Shown: positions 11,324-22,055 of the stretch, piece by piece
How positions within the stretch are numbered: position 1 is the stretch's first letter
Layout: every line of letters begins with the position of its first letter
From: Mesostigma viride
Taxonomy: Eukaryota > Streptophyta > Mesostigmatophyceae > Mesostigmatales > Mesostigmataceae
Assembly: GCA_009746045.1 (NCBI GenBank)
Contig: RPFO01000089.1
Span: forward strand, 421,958 to 485,957
Length of the DNA stretch: 64,000 nucleotides
Direction of reading: 5' to 3'
Translations under genes and position numbers: made by a program
The notes under the pieces: generated by a model
Databases searched by the model: none
Seen by the model: the letters and a program-made list of their open reading frames with translations, nothing else
Told to the model about the DNA's origin: nothing

Positions 11324-14300
11324 ATGTCGCGATCACTGGCTGCTCGCGTCATGAGGAGCATGAATGCCGGGGCCAGGGCGTGCCCGTGCCACGGCTCTCC
11401 CCCGTTAAATGCACCGCTGCCGAATACTTCCAAAGACTACGCTTTCGAAATGTCGACATCCAGTATACGATATGGAATGGGGGTTGTCCGGGAAGTAGGC
11501 TGTGACTTCCGGCGACTTGGCGTGCAACGGGTAGCCGTACTGACCGACCCCAGAGGTGCGCTGGCGTACCACGGCGACCGATGGTAGAAAAAGGAGAGGG
11601 TTGCTGCCTGTTCAATGCTGGATTGCACCCACCAGTTAATTGTCTAGTCTGTGTTGGCAGCATGCAGTGTTTCTTCACAACGGGACGCCCTCCCGTTTTG
11701 ACAAAAAAAATTTTCCCCGTCAAGCAGGAGGTATGAATGATGGGGGGGGGGGGGGAAGGGAGGGGGGGGGGGGGGCGAGAGGGGGCAGGATTGGATTGAC
11801 TCGAAAGTGTACACGTCCCAAGATTCCCCTTCCTTGCCTACCCCCTGCTTCATGCTTGACAGGGAATCCTGTAAAGTGGAATTGACTTCGTTTTCGTTTG
11901 CATTACTGGACATTAGTGAACTCCTTGAATGCCGTGGTTGCCAACCAGTATAGAGGGTCTGCGAGAGTCCAGTAAAAACCCATGGGGTGCATAGCTGCCT
12001 ATCTACAGAGTTAGTTACGGATAGCAGGGTGTGGGGAGGGAACCTATGCCCCATGCCCTGGACCCCAGGCCCCAAACGCTTCTTATTTCAGCTGTCTTAT
12101 TGGTCCCATTGTCCCCTCCAAGTGGACGCTGGTCGCGACCTCCCGTTCCAACCTTTCGTGAGAACAGCTGCGTACCCAATCGATTCCTTCATTGGGATTA
12201 GGTAACTTTCAGCGCAAGGCTGCCTCCTATGCAATTATAAGGTCCTCTGATATATCCCTAACCATCAGGGCGTTTGGAAATTCTAGCAACCGGCAACATT
12301 ATTCCGATCCATCATCCCAGACAATTTAACTCTAGACTTCCCCTTCATTCCTGCCATTCCTTCCATTTGTGTATGTCTGGCGATTCCTAGAATCCCTATG
12401 ATTCCGGCCAACCCATAATTCCCATAATTCCTTGTACTTCCAGTCATTCCTACCATTCCTGCCACTCCCGTAAAATTCACTCGATTTCTGTCATATCCCC
12501 CCCTGCCTCCCCCCCACCCCCCACCGCCATCCCAGTGCGTCGTCTGGACCACTTCAGTGCGGTGCTGGACTCGCTGGCGTCCTCTGGCGTGCGGCACGTC
12601 ATCTATGACCAGGTGCGCGTGGAGCCGTCGGACGCCAGCTTCCAGCACGCCGCTGAGTTCGTGCGCAGGGGGGAGTTTGGCGGTGAGAATCTATAGTGAC
12701 CACACTAGAAATGGTTGCTATTAAGGGGAGTGTGTCGGTGCGATGAAGGCTTGCTTGTTGAAGGGGGGAGTTTGGCGGTGCAATGACGGTTTGCTTGTTG
12801 AAGGGTGGAGTGTGGCGATCAGATACTATAGTGACCACACTAGTAGCGGTTGGTGATGAGATACTATAGTGACCACCCTAGTACCGGTTGGTGATGCGAT
12901 ACTACAGTGACCACTCTAGTAGCGGTTGTCGTGAAGGGGAGTTTGGCAGTGAGGATGCTTCAACTGTGGGGGGGGGGAAGTCCGGCGGAAAGTGTTATAG
13001 CGAGTAGCTCTGTGGTTTTGTTAAGACAAGCACACAGCACATACAACACATACAACACGCACACACGCATGCACACACGCACACACATACTCACATGCGC
13101 AGAAGACGGAAGTAGACCTGCAATTGCCCTGCTCACCTCACCCAGCCCCCCCCAACCCTCCTTGGCCTCACCCCTCCCCAACCCACCTTGACCTCACCCC
13201 CCAAGCAACCAGCGCATCATGTCCGCCCCCGCCACGCGCAGGCATCCTTGCGGTGGGAGGTGGCAGCTCCATCGACACCGCCAAGGCCGCCAACCTCTAC
13301 GCGACGCATCCCAGCGCCCACTTCCTCGACTTTGTCAACGCGCCCATCGGGCGCGGCCTGCCCGTGCCCCCCAACCCCCCCCTTCTCCCCCTGATCGCCT
13401 GCCCGACCACCTCGGGCACCGGTTCGGAGACCACGGGGGTGGCCATTTTCGATTACGCGGCGCTGGGGGCCAAGACAGGGATCGCCCATCGGTCGCTCCG
13501 GCCCGTCTTGGGGCTGGTTGACCCCGGTTGGACGAGCTCGATGCCGCGTGAGGTGGTAATGCACAGCGGGTTTGACGTGCTGTGCCACGCGCTCGAGTCC
13601 TACACCGCGCTCCCGTACAGCGAGCGCGGCCCGAGGCCCAGGGACCCCTGGGAGAGGCCCGCGTACCAGGGGAGCAACCCGATCAGCGACGTGTGGGGTG
13701 CGTGGGGGTGGCTGCCGGTGTGGGTGTCTTGTTTAAATACAGTCTGTTTCTTTCAAGTGCTTGTTTTGTGTATGCGTGTGCCTTTCACCCATAGCTATGC
13801 TTGGGCGTGTGTAGGCATCAGTACATGGTTGGCGCATGAGAATGCCGCACCGAGGGTGGAACCCTGGTATTGTGGAATGGTGGACTAGTGTGGACTAGGA
13901 TGGTACCAGTGTACCTTAACCTGCAGTCTCTGCGAGCCTATCTTCGCAGATACTTGCTGTACAGGCCGGCCTGGCGGATGGCTCTTGCTGCTATCCCTTT
14001 GCTTGGTCTGCACTCGATGCCTGCAAATGTATGCGATCATCCTTCATTTTGTCATCCTTGTCCACTCTTGCCCATGATTTCCCACCCTGGCCCATTCTTC
14101 CAATCCATTCATCAGCTTGTCTATCATGCATTATTGCCCATTCTTTTCTCTCCTTGCTATCCTGGGTCAAACTGGGTCGAAGTTTCCTCTATTGGTACCC
14201 ACGTGAAGCAATCTTTGTGATTATTAATTGAATTATTTCATCATGGCTTACTGGACCTTGGCTGCTCACCGCGGTTGGTAGTTAGTTTATGCTGGGAACG

Positions 14301-15753
14301 TGCATAAATCTCCCAGGCCCCTGATCACACGGTATTGCATCCTCAATTCATTCACAGGGACATGCAGTGGCCCATCTTTGGCCTCACATGAAATTTTTTT
14401 AATTCGTCCGACATTAAGTTGGACATCATCCTCTGTTCTCGGTCTACTCTCTGGTGTGCCTCGGTCTTGAACGAATCGGGATCCCCCGTATGTGATCTCC
14501 GTCGCGACGGCGGCTACGCTCTGCATCCCAGGCCACAGTAGAAAGATCCCAGGGTGCCCCAGCTAGCCTGTCCCCCCACCGCCCAAGGACTACTACACCC
14601 CAGGGCTACTCATACGCGATCACCGTGTGGTATCCACGCTGTGTGCCTGTGTGCCGCCTGGCATGTAGGCTTCCCCCCCTCCCACCATATCACGCTGTCA
14701 TCTTCCCACTTATTCGCTCTGCTGAGCTCGCATCGTGGTGTCCTGTTATGTACATGAGCATGGCCTGTTGTGTCTTGCATTTCCCATCGTCCTCATGTTC
14801 ATGCTCGCACCTTCCCCTCTCTAACAAGCACAGCCGTGGCCGCGCTGGAGATCTGCTCCCGCTACCTCGTGCGCGCGATAGAGGACGCGAGCGACATCGA
14901 GGCCCGTAGCCAGATGCTGCTCGCCAGCTCCATGGCCGGCGTGGGGTTTGGCAACGCGGGCGTGCATCTGTGCCACGGGCTGTCCTACCCCATCAGCAGC
15001 CTGAACCGCGCCTACTACGCGGGGGAGGGTTACTATGGGGATGGGCGGGGCGGCCCGCTGCCATCCTGGTCGTCAACAGTGTCCTCAACAGACTGCAGAT
15101 CTCACGGATCTCATATAGCCCCTTCCGAGCCGTCATCGCATGCGTCGGGCTCCCATGCTAATGCTCACGTGAGTGGCGACCACGGCGGCAAGGGGGCCGG
15201 TGCTAGTTATGCTGATGACCGGCACCCGCTGGTTCCCCACGGACTCTCAGTCATTCTCACCTCCCCCTCAGTGTTCCGGTTCACCGGCCCCGCGTGCCCG
15301 GACCGCCATGCCCATGCGGCCGATATCCTGGAAGGGAAAGGGAACAGTGCAAGTGCCGTGTCTAGAAGTTGGGGCGACATCTTGGCACATGGATGTGGTG
15401 TCGGGGGCAGATTCAAGGAGGGCCATTCCACGTCTCGTTCTGGCAGCTTGGCCTCTAGCATGGCACGGGCAGCAAGGGGCGCCCAGCCGCGGCCGTTTGA
15501 AGGCACGGCTTGGTCGGGACGCCTGGCGGGATCGGGCAGCAGCGCAGGCGACCGGGTGGCAAGTTACTTGACGGACCTCATGCGGCGGCTGGGGGTGCCG
15601 TCAGGATTGGCGGAGATGGGGTTCAGCAGCATAGATATCCCCGACTTGGTCAAGGGCACGCTGCCGCAGCACCGTGTGACCAAGTTGTCGCCGTCCGCGG
15701 TGGATCAGGAGATCATTGGGAGAATATTTGAGGGGTCCTTCCAGAATTTTTAG
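11324..15753 (+). CDS. ADHFE1: Hydroxyacid-oxoacid transhydrogenase (Fe-type alcohol dehydrogenase), about six exons
   Basis: Mitochondrial HOT oxidises 4-hydroxybutyrate to succinate semialdehyde while reducing 2-oxoglutarate to 2-hydroxyglutarate. Exon 1, 11324-11555, has an Arg-rich start ([17 protein letters not shown]) that fits a mitochondrial presequence, then [16 protein letters not shown]. Exon 2 is 12536-12682, with [13 protein letters not shown]. Exon 3 is 13242-13697, with [35 protein letters not shown] and [13 protein letters not shown]. Exon 4 starts at 14834 with [10 protein letters not shown] and [13 protein letters not shown]. Exon 5, about 15206-15347, has [18 protein letters not shown]. 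Exon 6, about 15547-15753, has [20 protein letters not shown] and ends at TAG. Introns 1-3 are GT-AG and keep phase. The exon 4/5 boundary is not resolved. Metal-binding His are present in CHALE, GVHLCHG and VPHG. Spliced length of about 460 aa matches the family, and all exons appear intact. Confidence 0.88.
12683..13241 (+). repeat. HOT intron 2 with a minisatellite and duplicated splice-donor motif
   Basis: The intron carries about four copies of a roughly 35-bp unit (ACTATAGTGACCACACTAGT, spaced by CGGTTGGTGATG) between 12690 and 12930, then a CA-rich microsatellite (13027-13095). Decayed copies of the exon 2/intron 2 boundary GGGGAGTTTGGCGGTGAG recur at about 12763 and 12936, with weaker ones at 12724 and 12805. 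Confidence 0.75.
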
Positions 15754-16020
15754 GTGGGCTTCGAAGGCGGCTATCCATGTTCAATACGTCAGTGTGCTGT
15801 CCTGTGTGAATGTGCCACGTGTCTGATGTCCAAGTGTTCATGATATTCAACGTATATATTTTAAAAGTTATAGTTACTTACATCAGAGTGAATGCACTCA
15901 ATGAACCATAAACAAAGAGACAACAAGAGATACCACGACAAAATAACTACAACTAGCCGGCATGGGACACTCCACACCGCGGAATGAAGAAGTACAGCCT
16001 AATAACCATTAATTAATTAA
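15754..16020. other. Region between HOT and LINE copy A
   Basis: This is presumably the HOT 3' untranslated region and downstream flank. It is AT-rich and ends in TTAATTAATTAA right before LINE sequence begins. No gene is seen. Confidence 0.5.
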
Positions 16021-17327
16021 ATCAATTCAATAAATAAACCTGGTGAGTTTCCCGCCATCCTGATCTTCGTCGACTTCATCAAGGCTTTTGATTCTGTCCT
16101 CTGGGACGCTCTATGGGCTGTACTTGCTCGCGCTCGCGTCCCCACTCCCCTGATTACCGTCATCCGCACACTGTATGAGGGGTCGACCACTTCGGTGCGC
16201 ACTCAACACGGCATTACCCCGCCATGCCCACTGCAGACCGGCGTCTGGCAGGGTTGCGTCCTGTCGCCGTACCTGTTTATTATTGTAGTGGATTATGTTA
16301 TGCGCCAGGCACGTGCTCGCTTTGCTAGCATTGCAGGCCGTGCCCCTGGCCTAGCGATCACGAACGAGCTTGGGGAAGGGGGGCCGACTAACAAGCAGAA
16401 TTTACTAGATGACCTCATTTATGCCGACGACATCACGCTCATCGAGAAGCCGGAGTCTGCCCAACTTTGGCTGGACTGCCTGGCGCTCAAGGCTCGGGCG
16501 GTTGGTCTAGAAATCAGCCCCAAAACGGAGGCCCTGGCCCTCGGCATGGCAGGGCCCCCACCCACACTCCGCCTCTTAGACGATGCCGAGGTCAACTACC
16601 CTCCTTCAGGCCGCTTCAAGCTGCTCGGCAGTTGGCTTCCCGACTGCGAGGACGACATGACGACACGGATCGGCACGGCGTGGGCGCACCTCCATGACCA
16701 CCGCCGCTGGTGGAGCAACTGAACCCCGCCCTACCCCGGATCGTCAAGCGTGACCTCTTCAAGGTCGTCATTCTGCCGATCCTGACCTACGGCGCCGAGA
16801 CGTGGACACTGACGCAGGAGCTGGAGCAACGACTCGACGGCGCCGTCACCAAGATGCTGCGCAAGGCCCTTAACATCCCCTTTGGTTTGCACATTAGTAA
16901 TGAGGATTTGTACGCTGATTTGCCCTATGTTTCCCACATTATTAGGCACAGGCGCCTGGGCCTAGCCGGGCACCTGGCCCGCACAGATCAGGTAGATACA
17001 TCAGATAGACTAGCTGGCACCAAACCCGCCCAGCCTGGGCGATATGTCCTCACCTGGCGTGCCCCCGGCCGCGCGCGGCAGGGCCGCCACCCGTGGACTT
17101 TTCGTGATAGACTCGGCATGGACATGTGCTACACTAGACGTGTCGGGCTCACCCCCGGGCAGCCTCCTGGTTTGTCTGTAATATGGAGGCAGATGGTGCG
17201 CAAGGATAGATGGCAAGTAGTGATGAAGGAGACCACCCCCAAGCCTGTGGGGGCTCCGCGTGTGACCGCGTATGGCATTCATAGCGATTCGGGCCGCGGT
17301 GCCCACACCCCTGTAACTAGGACCTAG
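16021..17327 (+). pseudogene. LINE reverse transcriptase, 5'-truncated and frameshifted
   Basis: The frame is open from 16021 with AILIFVDFIKAFDSVLWD (RT motif A), then LQTGVWQGCVLSPYLFII (motif B) and LIYADDITLI (the catalytic YADD). It runs to a stop at 16720-16722. A second frame overlaps from 16710 and continues with VILPILTYGAETWTLTQELEQ, a post-RT signature of non-LTR elements, then HRRLGLAGHLAR and a C-terminal tail ending at 17327. One frameshift near 16715 separates the halves. The endonuclease and any ORF1 are absent. Confidence 0.85.
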
Positions 17328-17440
17328 ATAGCTTATACCATCCATTCCATCCCATGTTCCCCTCCCACTGAGGACTTATGCTCACGTGACGCAGTCACGT
17401 GTCTATTAATTAATTAATTAATTAATTAATTAACTAATTA
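16021..17440 (+). mobile_element. LINE copy A (5'-truncated, TTAA-repeat tail)
   Basis: The element begins inside the reverse transcriptase and runs to a 3' end with CACGTGACGCAGTCACGTG (hairpin, about 17383-17401) followed by a (TTAA)n-type tail (about 17405-17440). Shorter copies of the same 3' end occur at 20.8-21.3, 21.3-22.1, 33.98-34.05 and 39.56-40.14 kb. 5' truncation with a simple-repeat tail is typical of target-primed reverse transcription. Confidence 0.85.
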
Positions 17441-18552
17441 ATAGACACGGAACCATGCTGCGCCGCAAAGTCAGCCCACGTGCGGCGGAGCAAGATGTCA
17501 GCCATGGCCCGGGTAAGCGCTACCGAAAGGCGTTGGCGCCAGTATGACGTCCAGGTCCGCGCCGACCAAGGGGCCCGCTGGTCCCCCAGGTCCAGGCGGT
17601 CCTCCCGTAGCCGGCAGCACTCCTTAAAGAAGCCGGCGGTCAGGGTACCCATGGCCCCGAACTCCTCCAAGACAAAGGGCACCACCCAGTGGTGCCCGAT
17701 GTCGCCATAGGCCGTCAAGCTTGGCGGCCCGCTCAGCCTGATCCGCCGTGTAGCCCGCCGCCTGGGATGCACCAACCACATGGCTACGAGCCAGGGGGCG
17801 AGCCACAGAAAAGTCAATGAGCAAGTGCCGGCCGCCTACCTCAAAGTCCAAACCACGATGTCAGGTATAGGTGGTTGGGGGAGTAGAAAGCGCCGTCCGC
17901 ATCCTCAGACCGGATGTTTGCGTGGGGGAAAACGGACCTGACCATGGCAAGCACCACCGTCAGGAGGACTGTGTGCAAGTACCAATTCTGATTCTGTTGG
18001 CCACCCTGATGCATGACATGCAGGTAGTGGGTCCCAGTGGGGTCCAAGGTCTGCCCGCAGCTACCACAGGGCCGCCCTGCGGGAACAAGAGGTTGCGGGG
18101 CAAACAGTTGGTGTCGCAGCGCCACCGGATAGTGACTGGGCGCCAGGAGTACAAATGGGGGGCCCATGGGGAGAGCCATTCAGTCCCAACCGCCGAGTTA
18201 TGTTCTTAATGGGGAGAGCACAGAGGTAATTAAGCGGAGCGCCCACATTCCGCAGCGAGAGTGAAAACAGCCACGCGCGACCCTGGACGTTGAGATCATC
18301 AAAAAGAGCCATCCAATCCGCCGTGTGCAGAATAATCGCGCAGGTTAATTTTTGGTGTTTATCGATGACGCAGGCAGGGAATGCTGCGGGGGATAGGACG
18401 GACCGAGGGAGTGCCCCGCGAGGAAGGCGGCGTTGAGCGGCCTGTATATATTTCCAAGTAGCTGCAATGATGTGGTGTAAGTACCCCATGCATGCTCTCA
18501 CGGCGTTAACGGTAGGATAGTATGTTATGCTGGCCAATGCGTAAGCACTCAT
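17434..18552 (-). pseudogene. Second LINE family (RLE type), C-terminal fragment, copy 1
   Basis: Read leftwards from 18552 in three frames: a post-RT thumb-like region (YLHHIIAATWKYIQAAQRRLPRG, ILHTADWMALFDDLNVQGRAW), then a zinc-finger-like CGSCGQTLDPTGTHYL segment at about 18060, then SEDADGAFYSPNH...LDFEVGGRHLLIDFSVARPL and WVVPFVLEEFGAMG. The D...LLIDxSV pattern after a Cys/His cluster resembles the restriction-like endonuclease region of R2-type and related LINEs. That assignment is by motif only. Homologous copies lie at 24.88-26.21 kb (minus) and 27.36-28.03 kb (plus). Frameshifts make it a relic. Confidence 0.65.
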
Positions 18553-18730
18553 GCAATTTTTTCTTCACCGGCCATTGCTTTCTGTCAGTTATGCAGCATG
18601 GGGGGCCCAGTGTCCTGCCGTAAAATGCTACATATCTCAGTGCGAGAGCTTAATAAATTGGAAGTCGCAGGCTCAGCGACGCCTAGCTCTAGCCGGATTA
18701 TTATAGAGATACCAGCCGCCACTGGTTGAC

Positions 18731-20694
18731 GAATCGGGGTTCTTTGAACGGAGTTTCTTCTATACGTGAATGCGGGAACAAGAGGCCGCTGGATGAGCGG
18801 CTTATAGGTCGTAGTGTTTACTCGTAGCTGTTTGGCTAGAGCTTTTGTGATTAGTAGATGCAATATAGTGCATGGTTGAAAAATGAATTAAATAAAATGT
18901 GCGTTCCGCGCTTGGGTTGATTATACCCGGGCGGAACGGGGCGTGAGGTGCAGTGCCCCTGAAAAGAACAACCTACGCATTATTTAATACTAGCCGTGCA
19001 GATTCGGGATATTCTACCCCCGGTCTGTACGGTTAGCGTCTTACTAGCATCACTGAACATAAGGGTTTAATGACGTCAGTTAGCTAGGGATAAGGGAGGT
19101 TTTGCGACTAAAAGCCGCTCTGGCTGGTTTTGTCGGCCTCTTTCTTTGCTCGTTGTCGTTGCGGCGGCAGCCGCAGCTATGGGTGCTGCGGAGCAAAATC
19201 CCAAAAGCACTGGTTGCACTGGCCACTTGGCCAGTGGTGAGACTTCCAGTTGTTAACCGGCCAGGCGTAGTTCCTCGCCCGGTTAACTAAAAGAAAAGAA
19301 AATGATTACCTCCGGTCCGCACCTTTTCCCCAGCTTGGGGTCTTTGGTGGGCCGGATGCCGTGACAGGTGCTCAACTGTCGCTTGGTCGGCCCAGTGCGC
19401 GAGCTGGTGCTCCGTACCTGGGGATGCTTGCACCCCGGGTTGGAGCCGGATGGCTGGCACTGGCGACCCGTGTCTCGGTCCGCGGCCTGCGGCTTTTTCT
19501 TCGGAAATTGCTGCTGGCCAGCAAACTTTGCAATTGCCTTCCGCCGAGGGGGGGTGGTTGGGGCTGGGGACGGCGATGGGAAAAGCGCCTAAGCTAGAAA
19601 TTTTTTCCCCACACATAGAAACCTCGGGGGGAATGCGGTCTTGGCTGAACGGACTCTCGTTCAGCCAGGTGCCTGGGGCTGTGGCCTCGGGCATCCGGGC
19701 TGGCGGGGCCTGGGCTAGGTCCACGTTTTTTCTCGAAGCACCCCGGGTCTATGGGGAGACGGCCATAGCGGTACCGACTCGGGGCCCCGAGAGGGGTCAT
19801 GATAGGCTGGCCGTGCGCAATCGCAGTGCAAATGCGCTGAGCCTTTTTGGGCCTGGCCATGCATCCACAGCCGCCGGGCACACGCCTCCCGATGTGGGGG
19901 GGCTCCCGTTTTGCGGCAGGGCGGTCACTTGTGACAACGAGCAAGGTGGAGTGCGGCTTCAAGGGAAAGCCAGGGCGGGGGTGATTGGGCAACGTACTTC
20001 ATGAAGGGCCTTGAACGGCGTGCCTCCGGGCATGTCAATTAGTGTCACATGTATGCTTCCACTTATTGTTTTAATGAAGATGCTGGTTTTTGTGGGAGCT
20101 ACGTGGGACATGAATCGGGGTTCTTTGAACGGAGTTTCTTCTATACGTGAATGCGGGAACAAGAGGCCGCTGGATGAGCGGCTTATAGGTCGTAGTGTTT
20201 ACTCGTAGCTGTTTGGCTAGAGCTTTTGTGATTAGTAGATGCAATATAGTGCATGGTTGAAAAATGAATTAAATAAAATGTGCGTTCCGCGCTTGGGTTG
20301 ATTATACCCGGGCGGAACGGGGCGTGAGGTGCAGTGCCCCTGAAAAGAACAACCTACGCATTATTTAATACTAGCCGTGCAGATTCGGGATATTCTACCC
20401 CCGGTCTGTACGGTTAGCGTCTTACTAGCATCACTGAACATAAGGGTTTAATGACGTCAGTTAGCTAGGGATAAGGGAGGTTTTGCGACTAAAAGCCGCT
20501 CTGGCTGGTTTTGTCGGCCTCTTTCTTTGCTCCCCACCCACCCACCCTTGTCTTGGTTGCCTCTAGGGCAACGTACTTCATGAAGGGCCTTGAACGGCGT
20601 GCCTCCGGGCATGTCAATTAGTGTCACATGTATGCTTCCACTTATTGTTTTAATGAAGATGCTGGTTTTTGTGGGAGCTACGTGGGACATGAAT
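18731..20694 (+). mobile_element. E1: short retroelement with split direct repeats (PAT/Kangaroo/TOC1-like DIRS)
   Basis: The structure is A1 18731-19151, internal 19152-19986, B1 19987-20115, A2 20112-20532, a 33-bp gap, then B2 20566-20694. The two A copies are 421 bp each and the two B copies 129 bp each, with no length differences. GAAT is shared at the left junction (18731), the B1/A2 junction (20112) and the right end (20691), as expected if a circle carrying GAAT recombined with a GAAT target. There is no target duplication. The 835-bp internal region has no convincing ORF, so the element is non-autonomous. The gap (CCCACCCACCCACCCTTG) does not match either end of the internal region, which argues against a simple tandem duplication. 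Confidence 0.75.
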
Positions 20695-20774
20695 GATTCA
20701 TTTTTCAAATGTATTCATTCAATTAATGGCATTACTCTGAAAATTGAAATTAAATCATAATAACATGACTGTGT

Positions 20775-21268
20775 TGAAGCTGCTCGGCAGTTGGCTTCCC
20801 GACTGCGAGGAGGACATGACGACCCGGATAGAGCTCTGGCATGCATGGCGTGGGGACAACTCCACGAGCATCGTCGCTGGTGGAGCAACCCTGCCCTGCC
20901 CCCGCTTGTCAAGCGCGATCTGTTCAAGGTCGTCATTCTGCCGTGGACTTTTCGTGATAGACTCGGCATGGACATGTGCTACACTAGACGTGACGGGCTC
21001 GCACCCGGGCAGCCTGCTGGTTTGTCTGTAATATGGAGGCAGATGGTACGCAAGGATAGATGGCAAGTAGTGATGAAAGAGACCACCCCCAAGTCTGCGG
21101 GGCCTCCGCGTGTGACCGCGTATGGCATTCATAGCGATGCGGGCTGCGGTGCCCATGCACAACCCTGTAACTAGGACCTAGATAGCTTACACCATCCATT
21201 CCATCCCATGTTCCCCTCCCACTGAGGTCTTATGCTCACGTGACGCAGTCACGTGTCTATTAACTAAT
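20775..21268 (+). mobile_element. LINE copy B with an internal deletion
   Basis: This matches copy A from KLLGSWLPDC onward, but a deletion joins ATTCTGCCG directly to TGGACTTTTCGTGAT. It removes about 300 bp present in copy A (about 16787-17094), with CCG at both breakpoints. The 3' end retains the CACGTGACGCAGTCACGTG hairpin and a short TTAA-type tail. Confidence 0.8.
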
Positions 21269-21277
21269 TAACATAAA

Positions 21278-22055
21278 TAATGCTGCCAATCCTGACTTTC
21301 GGCGCTGAGACGTGGACGCTGACGTACTGAGGAGCTGGAGAAACGACTCAGCATGGCGGCATCGCCACCAAGATGCTGCGCACGGTACTTAGATTCCCTT
21401 TGGTTTGCACATTAGCAATGGGGATTTACAGTACGCTGATTTACCATATGTTTCCCACATTCTTAGGCACAGGCGCCTGGGCCTAGCCGGGCACCTGGCT
21501 GGACCGCACAGATCAGGTAGATACATCAATCAGATAGACTAGCTGGCACCAAGCCTGCCCAGCCCGGGCGTTGTGTCCTCACCTGGCGTGGCCCAGGCCG
21601 CGCGTGGCAGGGCTGCCACCCGTGGACTACTTCAGGCTACTAGCCATGAACATGTGCTACCCTCGACGGGGCGGGCTCACGCCCGGGGAACGCCCTGGTT
21701 TGTCTGTAATATGGAGGCAGATGACGCCTAAAGATAGTAGCCGAAGATAGTAGCCGTGGCAGACAGCCGTAATGAAGGCCACCACCCTCCAGTCGGTTCG
21801 GCCTCCGTGTGAGACATTTTGAAGCGTTGTGTTTGACATGCATAGCGATTCGGGCCGTGGTGCCTGCAACCCTGTAACTAGGAACTAGACATAGCAGTAT
21901 ACATCCATCCACCCCATCCCATATTCATTTCCATGAGAACTTATGATCTGACACGTGACGCATGCAGTTACGTCGATTAGTTAATTAATCAATTATAATT
22001 ATAATTAATTAATTTATCAATTATAATTAATTAATTAATTATAACGAGTTAATGA
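21278..22055 (+). mobile_element. LINE copy C, diverged 3' fragment
   Basis: It starts at CTGCCAATCCTGAC, exactly where the deletion of copy B begins, and runs through a diverged version of the post-RT region to CACGTGACGCATGCAGTTACGT and a long AATTAATT tail (21976-22050). Several stops and indels are present. It is clearly older than copies A and B. Confidence 0.75.

Noticed and set aside
18731-20694. E1 as an ordinary LTR retrotransposon or a tandem duplication
   Set aside because: There is no target duplication and no LTR-internal-LTR order. The A2-B2 gap shares no sequence with either edge of the A1-B1 interior, as a deletion derivative should.
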